From: Branchipolynoe longqiensis
Lineage: Eukaryota; Annelida; Polychaeta; Phyllodocida; Polynoidae
Assembly (NCBI GenBank): GCA_030323885.1
Contig: CM059192.1
Location: forward strand, 70,124,877-70,188,876
Reading direction: 5' to 3'
Length of the DNA: 64,000 bases
Below are positions 53,845 to 63,712 of the stretch, in pieces. The notes beneath the pieces are model-generated. The model did not search any database, was not told the DNA's origin, and saw only the letters and a program-made list of their open reading frames with translations. Numbering within the stretch: position 1 is the first letter of the stretch; each line of letters starts with the position of its first letter. Made by a program: the position numbers and the translations under genes.

Positions 53845-54291
53845 CTTTAGCACAGCTAGATTGTGACAAAGTAGCTGGCGTCGGTGCTGAGATGGTGGCA
53901 TTGGTATGTGTCGGTGGCGGGATGAAATAGCGGCCATATTGGGGAATTATCTAAATCACAAATGTGAACAAATGCTACAGTGCCCTGTTTTATCTGGTGC
54001 AGTGATCCATAAATAACTCTTGGAGGGGAGGGGGTATGTGAGGCGACTTCCCAAAGACTGTCCCACATGTCAAGAAGTGACCCTCTCTCAGGTCAAGAAG
54101 TAACCCTCTCTCTCTACTATATTAATACACAACTTCTATCCTCAATTAGTAATGAATCACCAACTCCACATATACCTTATATGCCTTTGGTTTTAGATAC
54201 CATTTACCATTTAATAGACAAGTTGCAATTTATTATAGCAGAGTTCTCCATATCCCCTATCTCATATATCGGAAAATTGTATTTGTGGTTA
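53845..54291. other. Unassigned stretch
   Basis: Repeats TCAAGAAGTgACCCTCTCTC twice (54069-54111). No gene. Confidence 0.45.
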
Positions 54292-54555
54292 TGTGTGTGT
54301 GTGGCGTGTGGTTATGGTTGTGGTTGTGGGTGTGGGTGTGGGTGTGGGTGTGGGTGTGGGTGTGTGGGTGTGGGTGTGGGGTGTGTGTGTGGTGATGTGT
54401 GTGTATGGTGTGTGGTTGTGGTTGTGGGTGTGGTTGTGGTTGTGGGTGTGGGTGTGAGTGTGGGTGTGTGTGTGTGGGTGTGGGTGTGAGTGTGGGTGTG
54501 GGTGTGGGTGTGGTTGTGGGTGTGGGTGTGGGTGTGGGTGTGGGTGTGGGTGTGG
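54292..54555. repeat. (TGTGGG)n / TG-rich array
   Basis: About 260 bp of GTGTGGGTGTGGG hexamers mixed with GGTTGTGG. The + strand has dozens of GG/GGG runs spaced by TGT, giving quadruplex potential. Open frames (Cys-Gly, or Pro-His/Thr-His) are artefacts. Confidence 0.95.
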
Positions 54556-54690
54556 GTTAAAGACACAGTCTGAGTCTATATTAGACGGGAAACAATGTGG
54601 AGGTGAGAGAGGGGGGGAGGAGGGAGAAGAGTTTTCAGAGGCAGATGCACGGCAAAGTACTCCCGAGTCAGGAGAATGGAAGGGAGCTAA

Positions 54691-55400
54691 TGGTGCTGTC
54701 ACATTACGACGCATCGCGCAAACATACACCGACATATGTGATTTTTGGCCACTATGTCGGGATACATCATTATTCGTTATGCGTGTGTTAGGCGCTTGTT
54801 GGTATACGTCAATGTACGCCGATGTTTGTCGAGATACGGCGTCGTACGTCAAGGGTTCGGCAAAGTTTTGTGCATGCACAAAACTTTCAACGTTCGACAC
54901 CTTTCGACAATGGGTGGATTTTACGTCGGCCGTATGTTATCCATATGTTAGGCATATGTCAATGTACGTTAGACATATGTTAGACAAACGTTGTTCACTA
55001 CGTTGCACTAGGTTGACCTACATTAAAGACAGTGGAAACATATAGTCCATGTACTGACAATGTATGTATAAGGTACATCTAACGTACGTCTAACATACGT
55101 TTTGCGTTTCTCCACCATGTCTTGACATATGTAACATATGAGGCATAGTTCTGGCGATCGAATAACATATATAATGTTCACTGGTGTTCTGCAAACGTAC
55201 CGTGAACATAATTTTAGCGTTTTTCGCCGGGACGCATGTTAGCCATACATTGGTCATATGTTGGCCATATGCTATGTATATAGTATGTATACGTCCAACT
55301 TTGCCCCCCGCACCGAAATGTTTGACACATTTTGACGTAAAAAAGTGATTTTACGTGTAGGCCACGCTCTTGCGAGATGCGTCGTAATGTGACAGGGCTA
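54691..55400. mobile_element. MITE-3, complete copy with TAA duplication
   Basis: TGGTGCTGTCACATTACGAC to the complement of TAGCCCTGTCACATTACGAC, 710 bp, flanked by TAA (54688-54690, 55401-55403). Central TGCATGCA palindrome at 54862-54888. About 75-80% similar to 39749-40513. Confidence 0.92.
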
Positions 55401-55539
55401 TAAGCGAGAAACCAGCTAGGATGCTGGAGATTTGTAATAATAATTTGCCAACGCCAACAAAATAGTTCCACCCAAACCGCCAAAATCTGGTGTTTTTTTC
55501 AAGCGTTCGTCGTTTCACAAGGTCACTGTTCCAAATAGA

Positions 55540-55910
55540 CCTCCACTCAAAGGGTAATTGAAATGGACTGGTGCCAATGAGGTGCGAAATGGCTGAAATA
55601 GACAAGAGACAGAAAAACAACAACCCCAAGACAGCCCCTCCCCGTCCCACTAAAAACCTATAAAAATAACATGCAGAATTTGATGGTTATTCTGGACTCA
55701 TTGACATGTACTGGTGCTAATGAGGTGCGAAATGGCTGAAATAGACAAGAAACCAAAAAAAGAACAACCACAAGACAACCAAAAACTCACACCCCCCCCC
55801 CCCTCCACCCACAGAAATAACATGCTGAATTTGATAGGTTTTTTTTCTGGAGAAATTGAAATGTATTGCTCGTACTGGTACTGAGACAGGAAATTAACGG
55901 GGGTGGGCGC
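55540..55910 (+). repeat. Three decayed ~145-bp tandem units
   Basis: AATGAGGTGCGAAATGGCTGAAATAGACAAGA occurs at about 55577 and 55719, and AAATAACATGC.GAATTTGATGG/AGG at about 55665 and 55817. Each unit ends in an A/C-rich tract. Confidence 0.8.
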
Positions 55911-56480
55911 GGAGACAAAAAGCAATACCCCCCCCCCCCACACACACACACAAAAAGAAGAAAACCAAACAACAACAAAACACACACAACAACAACCCTC
56001 CCCAATAAAAGAAAACCACACAACAAACTCACACAACCCCTCCCCCCAAAAATACACCACATCAAAAAAATATCCCCGAACCACCAAAACAACCCCAAAA
56101 CAAACACCACACCCAAAAAGAGAACCAAAAACATATTCAGGATTTGGCGATTTTCTAGGGAGTTCATCCTCAGGCGTGTTTCCATTTTGCAAACCCCAAT
56201 CCCTTTCAAGACAACCCCCCACCCCCCACCCCACCCACCGCCCTCCACCGCCCTCCTCCACCCACCCACCTCTCACGGGATATAGAGCGCCGGTGAACGA
56301 CTTTCGCCCGTGGGGAGAGTAGCTCGCGGTGTCGTCCCAAGGCCCCCGAGCACGTGAACAACAAAGCCGCACGTGACCTTGGCACACTCTTGACCTTCAG
56401 AATGTCGCCAGCCGTGTTCGTTCCTTCCCCAGCAAACACGTCAGCACCGACAGAGCACGTGATGTGCAGCGACTGGTGGT
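55911..56480. other. A/C-rich tract then GC-rich island
   Basis: 55928-56275 is A/C-rich (CCCC, ACAAC and CCACCC tracts). 56280-56470 is GC-richer with several CACGTG motifs (56349, 56369, 56455). A possible acceptor (pyrimidine tract, ATATAG at about 56281) precedes it on +, but all frames stop within about 25 codons, so I could not support an exon. Confidence 0.4.
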
Positions 56481-56527
56481 ACATACACACACACACACTC
56501 ACCTCACACACACACACACACACACAC

Positions 56528-56564
<37 letters not shown>

Positions 56565-56725
56565 CATATATATATATATACACACATATATGTATAAATA
56601 TGCACTCACACATACATACACATATATAGCCACGTATATACGTCCGCGTAGGTGTGTATGTATATATATATATATACATACACACATATATTATATACAT
56701 ATGCACTAATAACACATACATATAT

Positions 56726-56761
<36 letters not shown>

Positions 56762-56835
56762 ATATATCTATATATATATATATATATATATACATATGCA
56801 CTCACAGTCACACACATATATATGTATATATATAC
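56481..56835. repeat. (CA)n/(TA)n/(ATAC)n complex
   Basis: Mixed CA and TA tracts over 350 bp, ending in the CAT tail of the next element. Confidence 0.95.
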
Positions 56836-57269
56836 ATCATCATCATCATCATGCTGTCGGTCGCGATGCGACAAAGACTGCTTTCATTACTTGACTGCCG
56901 CTCTCCATTTAACTATTGTGCGGTTGTACATTTCATGAAAGCTGCCTGCAAAAGTGTTGATGTGCTGCTGGCTTTTGCAAGTTACCAGTGGCACTCTCTC
57001 GGGAAGCAAATAGAGGTTTCACACTGGCAAGAACATGTCAAGACAGCCGCAAAACTATTTGTCCCTGCAGTGGCTGGTCGGGAGATGTTGTGGGTTCCAT
57101 ACATCAACCACCCTTAATGCTGCCACAGTGACATGGTTTTCTGTTTAGGGTTTTCTCCCTTAGCCTTCGGTTCTGTCAAGAACCTGTACCACAAGGCAGT
57201 GGTTTACAACTCTGCAAGGCAGCGGCGTCAAACTCCCTGAGGTATTGCTATATCTGCAATACCTCCATA
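56836..57269 (-). mobile_element. RTE-derived short non-autonomous element, copy 2
   Basis: Full-length version of the copy at 15658: the minus-sense 5' end at 57269 (GGTATGGAGGTATTGCAG), about 330 bp of 5' region, 3' end GGCAGTCAAGTAATGAAAGC and (ATG)n tail (CATCATCAT at 56837-56851). It shares with 15658 the filler GTGCGGTTGTACATTTCATG where the RT sequence is absent, which the longer copy at 44460 lacks. Confidence 0.9.
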
Positions 57270-57654
57270 CCTACATGCATACATCATATACATGCATACA
57301 TCATATACATACAAACATCTATACACATGCACTCACACATATATACGTATACATATATTTCAATTTGAAAGCCGGGTGCGAAATGGCCGAGTAGATGTTC
57401 GCACGGCACCAACACGTGATGGCGCTGCAGTAGCGCAGCCCGAACACAAACAACTCGGGCAGCGATTGGCCAATATACATATTTATAATTACCAAAGTAT
57501 AGATAAGTAGTCATATTTTTGTGGCTATGGTAGCATTTTTACCAAACCGAACCCCCACCAACACCACTACCATATGTTTCCCCTCTGCACCCTTGTGTGT
57601 GACTGTTCCGTAATGCTCAGTCGCCTTTCCTCGTCTAAAACTAATGGACAAGTG
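57270..57654. other. Unassigned stretch
   Basis: CATA repeats to about 57310. No gene seen. Confidence 0.45.
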
Positions 57655-57870
57655 CGACTGAGGTTTCTATTCACATACCGCATGCCGCTGCCGCATGCCG
57701 CACTGATCGCTACAGGGACCGAACGAGTTGCCGCATTCGCATTCGCATTCGCATTCGCATATCGTGTGTAAGGAATGTAGTCCATTGACTTCAAGGCATT
57801 TCGATTTTTTGCCGCATTCGCATTCACATACCGCATGCCGCATGCCGCGTGTAAGGAATGTACCCTTTAC
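57655..57870. repeat. GCATTC hexamer repeats related to MITE-8
   Basis: (GCATTC)n at 57733-57758, CCGCATGCCG repeats at 57679-57695 and 57828-57846, and two copies of GTGTAAGGAATGTA (57766, 57850). The GCCGCATTCGCATT blocks match the complement of 24860-24960. Confidence 0.7.
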
Positions 57871-58139
57871 ACATGTTTCGTAGGAAGGGGGTAGCCATTG
57901 TAATAGCAGAATTCGCAAGCCTTTTTCTCATAGCGCTACGGTTACACAACGACCACCATCAAACGCCTAAAAATACCCTCTTTGTGTCCCAGAAGTAACT
58001 AATTACCTTTATCCTTAGCATTAAAGTTGCATAAAGTTGCCATACACCATAACATTCCTCACAGCTGTCCATAGTTGAAAACAATCACCCTCTCGGGAGC
58101 TTACACGCTATGGGCAGAATAAATACCGTAACAATTTAA

Positions 58140-58481
58140 AAAAAAAAAATGTCCGATGGTTTTGAATCCCATTCATTCTTTCTGAGATCAATATATTAAA
58201 TTGATTGTTATAATCTACCTTACTTTAGTTTGAATTAACTTTGATTTTAAGTGGCTAACCTCTGAGATATTTGATGTGCAAGTGTGCAAAATTAATTTTG
58301 GAAAGCACACCAAAACTCTGACACCATAGGATTATGCAATAGCAGCTTCTATTACATTGACTCAGTCTATGCAGCAACAAATGCTTAATAAGTGCATCAG
58401 CATCTAAGTTAGGTCTGTAGAATCAAATCTATTTGAATGTTTTGGTTCTGAAAATTTGATGCTTGATCGGAGTGTGCAGCT
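58140..58481. mobile_element. MITE-4, copy 7
   Basis: TTAA at both ends (58136-58139, 58482-58485). The left end is overrun by an A10 tract before GTCCGATGGTTTTGAATCCC. The right end is GATCGGAGTGTGCAGCT. Confidence 0.85.
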
Positions 58482-58485
58482 TTAA

Positions 58486-59189
58486 ATAAATTATACCCCC
58501 CCCCCCCCCCCCGCCACACACACACACACATACACATAACCTTCATTCTATCGAGTGTTGTCCTTCGACGACCGTCACATTACGAGGGACTTGACCCAAT
58601 GCCTGGGAGGACAACCACTTTGACATCTCACAATTGACATCTCCACCACTGAATGCCCTCCCTGTGCGGCCACTGAATGGCCGCCCTGTGCGTTCCAGTT
58701 CCAGTGCTGCCACCATGCGGCCGCCACGGTCACCTCCCAAGCTGCGTGCGCAGCCTGCACAGTCGGGGCACTCCGTCTTCAGCCCGACAACGGACACGGT
58801 GCGCAATCGACAGGCGCTGTTTATAGACGTCACTCAAGGACAGCACTCCAAGCCGGCCGACAACACATTGCATGTACACGGCACCGTTTCTCTGGTGACC
58901 GCCAGACTAAAAAAAAAAAAATCCCGGGGGAAAAAAAAGAACAACAAATCTTGTTTTTAAATCTTGGGAAAAAATCTTTAAAAAGAGGAAAAAATCTTTA
59001 AAAAAAATGGGGAGTGGGAGGAGAATCTTCAACAAAATAAAAAAATCTGGGGAAAAAGATGAAAATGAAGAAGAAGAAGAAGAAGAACAACAACAACAAC
59101 AACAACAAAGGAGAGTATCTCTTCTTAAATGTCGCTGAACCACGACAATTTCGGCTGTCGAGAATCTCAAAGATCTAGAAAGGAGTAAC
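58486..59189. other. Unassigned, with C run, (CA)n, and A-rich/GAA tract
   Basis: C16 at 58497-58512 then (CA)n. GC-rich 58550-58900 contains a 108-codon + frame and a 96-codon - frame with no domain I recognise, including twin GAATGCC/GGCCCTGTGCG-like blocks at 58650-58695. 58909-59110 is A-rich with (GAA)n and (CAA)n. Confidence 0.4.
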
Positions 59190-59310
59190 CTTGATTGATT
59201 GTGGTCTTATGTTCTAGCAACATCTGAATTCATCAGGATGGGTAATGATTTGCGACAGTGTGTGCCCACTCACGGTGGCTTTTTAAAATACAACTGACTC
59301 AGTGGGATAT
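59190..59310 (-). mobile_element. SINE-A, degenerate tail half
   Basis: GATTGATTGTGGTCTTATGTTCTAGCAACATC to CTCACGGTGGC and GACTCAGTGGGATATTG, with several deletions. Confidence 0.7.
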
Positions 59311-59325
59311 TGCGCTGTTAATTAA

Positions 59326-59980
59326 AGCTGTATAGTCACAGCTTGATGAAAACATCACATTTTCTAAAACAAAACACTTACCTAGATTAGACAATCCACA
59401 TCTAACTTAGATACTGCTTCACTCAATAAACAGTTAACAGTTTAGTGCTTCAGTGGTCTATTGCTACATTCGAAAACAGGCAAACAAAGCCTATGTTCAT
59501 TTTGATGTGCACACCGAAATTAACTTTGTTTATAAAAAAATCTGTTTTCAAACCGCTTAAAAAAAGTTACTCCAAACTTAAAGTTGCATAGTCCGATAGT
59601 TTTGAGTTTCTGTAATTTTCTGAGATAAATATATTAAGTTGATCGTTATAATCTACCTTACTTTAGTTTGAAGTAACTTTGCTTTATAATGGCTATTTTT
59701 TTTTAGATATTTGAAGTGCAAACATTCAAAATTAATTTGGGCAAGCACAGCAAAACTCTGACACCAGGTACCAGATTCTATTAAATTGTCTCAGTATTCC
59801 CTTCGATGTGGTAACACATGCTTCACAAGTGCACGAGTATCTAAGTTAGATATGTAGAATCAAATCTAGATAAATGTTTTGGTTTTGAAAATTTGATGTT
59901 TTCATCGGCATATGCAGCTTTAAGTGAAGTAAAGTATAAAGACCAAGGTAAAATATTCATACATTCATAAAACATAGCAG
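59326..59980. mobile_element. MITE-4, copy 8, interrupted by copy 9
   Basis: Left end TTAA/AGCTGTATAGTCAC at 59322. The family sequence continues to AAAGTTACTCCAAACT, is broken by a complete copy at 59582, and resumes after 59923 as GTGAAGTAAAGTATAAAGACC, matching the family's CTAAAGTAAGGTA..ATAACGATC region. The right end is lost near 59985. Confidence 0.75.
59582..59919. mobile_element. MITE-4, copy 9 (nested in its own family)
   Basis: AGTTGCATAGTCCGATAG to ATCGGCATATGCAGCT with TTAA on both sides (59578-59581, 59920-59923). Confidence 0.88.
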
Positions 59981-59985
59981 AAGGA

Positions 59986-60246
59986 CCAGACGGGATGGCC
60001 GAATGAGTTAGCGCGTCCGTCTCCCGTGCTGGTAGATCGTGGGGTCGTGGGTTCGAACCCTGGTCGAGTCAAACCAATGACGTAAAAATGTATACTTGTC
60101 GCTTCCTAGCCAGGCGCTCGGCATGAATAGGATAGGGCAGGGACTGGTTGGCTCAGTGTCAGGATAATGTGACTGAGTGGGATATCAGGTCATGATATGA
60201 CATTAGATGTTGCTAGGACGTAAAACAACAACAAACAAACAATCAA
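59986..60246 (+). mobile_element. SINE-A with 3'-body deletion
   Basis: CCAGACGGGATGGCCGAATG to GATATCAGGTCATGATATGACATTAG: about 100 bp between TCATGGTGC and CCTGATATGACC is lost at a shared CATG/GATATGAC overlap. Flanked by ACATAGCAGAA / ACATGGCAGAA. Confidence 0.92.
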
Positions 60247-60486
60247 ACATGGCAGAAACTAAAAAAACATTGGATTAAATAACTTTGAGCACCACGCCCT
60301 GATACCACAATCATGTAATATGTAATCCTGACAGTAGTGAGCAATCCAGTCCTGGCCCTATCATGAAAATATCCTGATAGCCCGGTAATGCAACCATTTA
60401 ACATGCAACTTTTGTAGGTATTTGGACATTGCTCGGCCGGGGATTAATTCTTCCACCTGCCGCATGGGAAGCCGGCGGCCCTATCT

Positions 60487-60945
60487 ACATCCTGGCAACA
60501 TCTAAGGTCATATCAGGATGGGGTACTGACTTGTGACAGTGCGCACTCATGATGACTTTATAATGATGTCCTACTAGGAGATCAGGCAGCCGGCACCATT
60601 ACCCGATATCCCACTCAGTCACATTATCCTGATTCTGAGGTAACCAGTCCTTGTTCTGACCTAGTAAGGCCGAGTGCCACACTAGCGACAAGTATCAATT
60701 TTGTAAGTCATTGGTTTGACTCGGCCGGGATTAGAACTCCAGACCTTCCAGACGAGAAGCCTGCTCAATCACATTATCCTGACACCGAGTCAACCAGTCC
60801 ATGTCCTATCCTAATAATGCCGAGCACCTGGCTAGGAAGCAGCAAGCATAAATTTGATAAGTCATTGGTTTAACACGGCTGGAATTCGAACTCCCGACCT
60901 TCCGCACGGGAAGCCTGTGGTCTACCGACTAGGCCACCACCACCG
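60487..60945 (-). mobile_element. SINE-A with duplicated head half
   Basis: One inverse copy runs 60487-60763 (ACATCCTGGCAACATC to CCTTCCAGACGAGAAGCCTG), then the second half repeats from CAATCACATTATCCTGACACC to CTACCGACTAGGCCACCACC. Type-2 heads in both. It mirrors the duplication at 11700. Confidence 0.87.
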
Positions 60946-61264
60946 CTAGAAGTAGCTGCACATTGTTTGATGTGGCCACATTCAGACCATTCTGTATATT
61001 TAGAGAGGGAATGAATTGCTAGATAAATGTTTACGTGTACAAAGGCAATGGTGATTGTGGTGGGTTATGGTATACTGAGTGCAGTTGTAAAAAAATTGGA
61101 AATTTCTAGGTGACTTTAATTTAGTGCTATGCAGCCCACAGGCTGCCGGGTACCAGCTAACTAGGTCATCTGACTGATACCCAGCTGCATTGGTACTTTG
61201 CAGTCAGTGGGCTGCTGAGTACCAGCTAACTGAGTCACCTGACTGATACCCAGCTGTATTGGTA

Positions 61265-61477
61265 GTCAGGGGGTTAAATGCATATTTTGGCCTGACCTGG
61301 AAAGTGGTTCTAATTTTCTCAGTGTTTTCATGTTATATAGGTATTGTACTCTATGAAACTGTGCGATGGCATTCTCCCATCATTGAGCATTTTCATAAAA
61401 CAAGTTTTATACAATTGCGGCTATCAGGACCCAAATTACTGATTTTTGGAGGTGGGGAAATAGAAAGATCCTTATTA
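61265..61477 (+). repeat. Left long inverted repeat
   Basis: Pairs with 63441-63653. Differences are mostly single substitutions plus a short indel near TTCTAATTTTCTC / TTCTAAAGTTTTTTTCTC. Inside the element it leads to GAGGTGGGGAAATAGAAA. Confidence 0.88.
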
Positions 61478-61646
61478 TCTAGGCCCCTGTTTTTATATTA
61501 TCCAGTATGAAATGGGTTAACTGTGAAATTGATTCCTGCCAGTGGACTTCCCATATATAATATCCTGCTGCCACCTTGTGGCCTATGTTACAGGTTCTGT
61601 TCTGGTAGCCACCTAGTGAAAAGAAATAGACTTAGCACTCAACCAT

Positions 61647-61725
61647 GTCCTGATATGACCTTAGATGTTGCTAGGACGTAAAACAACAACAAACAAACAA
61701 CAAACAACAAACAACCACAAGGCTT
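61647..61725 (+). mobile_element. SINE-A tail fragment inside the long-TIR element
   Basis: CATGTCCTGATATGACCTTAG, GTTGCTAGGACGTAAAAC, then ACAAACAAACAACAAACAAC. A 5'-truncated SINE insertion between TIR and ORF. Confidence 0.88.
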
Positions 61726-61994
61726 GTTGATCCACACTTCATTCATCATTTATCCCTTAATTAGTGGTTTCTGAGGATATGTCATTGGTCAGCATGATGT
61801 TATGAGGCCCACAGAATAGGTAGGTGCCAACCAGACCACTGTTAAAGTTCATGTAAATGTCCAGCTACAAGTTGAAGTGTGTCTCTGAGTGATAATTGGA
61901 AACTACAATTAGAAGGCTTTCAAAACAGGAAGCAAAGCGACCGATAGAGTAGGATCACAAAGTTATCAGATACCATGGTCCAAAAAAACCTGAC

Positions 61995-63017
61995 ATGCCT
62001 GCTGCTTTCACTGTACCAGAATTTACTACAGATCAAGATACTGAGATAGAATTAGCTGTATTAGAGAGAAGAGCCAAGGAAATTGACCTGTCCTTTCTTC
62101 AAGACATCCACAAACGACCTGACTGTCCAGAATACAATGGATACAATGCTGAAAGGATTCGTGGAAATGGACAGTGTGTGAAGCCCAAAACATGTGTAAC
62201 ATATATGCCACTCATAGATATGCCACCGGCGCACCATGACACTATTATGACAGCTATGACACAGGCCCAGACACTGTCACTGGAGGCAGGCCAGACATTT
62301 AGAGTTATGACAGCAGATTTGCAACTGTACAAAATCATGATGGATGTCCTTTGGGTGTATCCAGATAAATTTCCAGAGTTTTATCCAAGGCTTGGTGGTA
62401 TGCATCTCTTCATGAGTATAAAACAACACTCACTGAGTCTGCTTGGAGAAATTGAGGCCCCCTGGCCTGAAGTAGTGAAGCAGGCAACTCAATTCGCTGT
62501 TGCTACTTATGGTCAGAAAAGCTGCCATACTCTCTGTGAGGCTAGAGCAAAGGTATGGAAGACCAGAATAGGCAAGGGGAGCAGCACAATGCCAAAACTC
62601 TGTTCACTGCCACCAACTGCTGCTGCTTTCCAGGTAAATCTGAAAAGAGCACACCTACAAACATTCTTGTGGAAGAATGCCTTGAGGTTTAAGCCTCAGA
62701 AGTTAGACCCGTTAGAGTATGGATGGAGCAAAGATGGGGATATCCTCTGCCCAACTACAGTTCCTGCAGGAAGTCAACTAGTCCCTGAGTATGTCCAAAA
62801 GATCATCAGTTGTGGCTGCTCCAGTGACACACCATGTGAAAGTATTCAATGTGGATGCAACAAAGCAGGAAAGACTTGCTCAGTCTTCTGTGCCTGTCAG
62901 CAACAGGACGCAGTGTCAGTATGTCACAACAGGATGAATACTATATCACCTGATAGTGATGATAAAACAAGCGATGAAGGGGAATATGGTGATGATTACA
63001 ATAACACTGATGATTGA
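61995..63017 (+). CDS. Cys-rich (CXC-like) protein of a long-TIR mobile element
   Basis: An intact 340-residue frame. N-terminal half: SFLQDIHKRPDCPEYNGYN, PLIDMPPAHHDTIMTAM, RVMTADLQLYKIMMDVLW, FPEFYPRLGGMHLFMS. From residue ~144 it continues HSLSLLGEIEAPWPEV, KLCSLPPTAAAF, RAHLQTFLWKNAL, LDPLEYGW, and a Cys cluster (residues 273-310: CGCSSDTPC, CGCNK, FCACQ, CHN) like the CXC/tesmin type that binds DNA. I recall an abundant, poorly characterised invertebrate family in which these two halves are separated by several hundred residues, so this looks like an in-frame internal deletion near residues 138-145 (inference). The frame is open back to TAG at 61950. Acidic C-terminal tail. Confidence 0.7.
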   Translation: MPAAFTVPEFTTDQDTEIELAVLERRAKEIDLSFLQDIHKRPDCPEYNGYNAERIRGNGQCVKPKTCVTYMPLIDMPPAHHDTIMTAMTQAQTLSLEAGQTFRVMTADLQLYKIMMDVLWVYPDKFPEFYPRLGGMHLFMSIKQHSLSLLGEIEAPWPEVVKQATQFAVATYGQKSCHTLCEARAKVWKTRIGKGSSTMPKLCSLPPTAAAFQVNLKRAHLQTFLWKNALRFKPQKLDPLEYGWSKDGDILCPTTVPAGSQLVPEYVQKIISCGCSSDTPCESIQCGCNKAGKTCSVFCACQQQDAVSVCHNRMNTISPDSDDKTSDEGEYGDDYNNTDD

Positions 63018-63316
63018 TGATGTTTATGCTATAAGAAAGATTTAAAAACCAAATACAGAATATGTACAATTTTGGTGGTTTAGTAACCTATGAATAGGTA
63101 CACCATATGCAGATCATTTACGTAGCCAGATTTGATGTAATCTTTGAACATGAAATCATAAAGAACTAAATAAATATTATGTATTCTAGCATTTCCTTAG
63201 TCAGTATTGAGCTCATGAGACCTTATAACAAGCCATTAGACATTATAACAATGGATACAGGTTCAGTATAATGAGAAATATATCAAAGTGTACAAACAAT
63301 GCTGAATTGTACACAT

Positions 63317-63370
63317 TTGACCCAGATATTTGAACTTTGACCTTGACCTATGACTTTGACCTTTGACCCA
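63317..63370 (-). promoter_or_regulatory. Cluster of nuclear-receptor-like half-sites
   Basis: TTTGACCC, AACTTTGACCTTGACC, TATGACTTTGACC, TTTGACCCA: six TGACC(T/C) half-sites (AGGTCA on the minus strand), including a perfect DR1-type TGACCTTTGACCC. Similar arrays also arise as simple repeats, so function is unproven. Confidence 0.4.
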
Positions 63371-63440
63371 CCAATAGGTATGGTCAGGATACACCGATAT
63401 GCAAAAATTCAAGACCCTAGCTTGAATGCTTGTGAAGATA

Positions 63441-63653
63441 TAAGGGTATTTCTATTTTCCCCACCCCCCTAAAACTTGTGTTTTGTGTCCTGATAGCCGC
63501 AATTGTATAAAACATGTTATGTGAAAATGCTCAATGATGGGAGAATGCCATCACACAGTTGCACAGAGTACAATACCTATATAACATGAAAACACTGAGA
63601 AAAAAACTTTAGAACCACTTTCCAGGTTCAGCTCCTGGCCCCCTGACTATGGT
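63441..63653 (-). repeat. Right long inverted repeat
   Basis: Complement of 61265-61477. It ends in CCCCCTGACTA, matching TAGTCAGGGGG at 61262-61272. Confidence 0.88.
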
Positions 63654-63712
63654 ACTCTGCAGCCAATGGGCTGCCGGGTACAAGCTCGGGTCACTTGACT
63701 GCTACTCAGATT

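Larger units (their letters stand above)
61131..63712 (+). mobile_element. Long-TIR element encoding a Cys-rich protein
   Basis: Inverted repeats of about 210 bp (61265-61477 and 63441-63653, ~85% identical, sharing AACCTGGAAAGTGGTTCTAA, ATGTTATATAGGTATTGTAC, GCATTCTCCCATCATTGAGC, ACAATTGCGGCTATCAGGAC) flank an intact 340-codon frame. Outside them are subterminal repeats built on GCAGCC..GGCTGCCGGGTAC: two at the left (61131, 61200) and one at the right (63659). The exact ends and target duplication were not resolved. I do not know an established superfamily name for it. Confidence 0.75.

Noticed and set aside
54289..55045. 203- and 195-codon frames
   Set aside because: They cross the TGTGGG array (Cys-Gly or Pro-His runs) and run into MITE-3; no domain.
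55698..56387. 229-codon minus frame and 139-codon plus frames
   Set aside because: Composition-driven frames through A/C-rich tracts; no splice-supported exon and no conserved domain.
58543..58960. Possible small gene (108 codons plus, 96 codons minus)
   Set aside because: No recognisable domain, overlapping frames on both strands, GC-rich composition sufficient to explain openness, runs into an A-tract.
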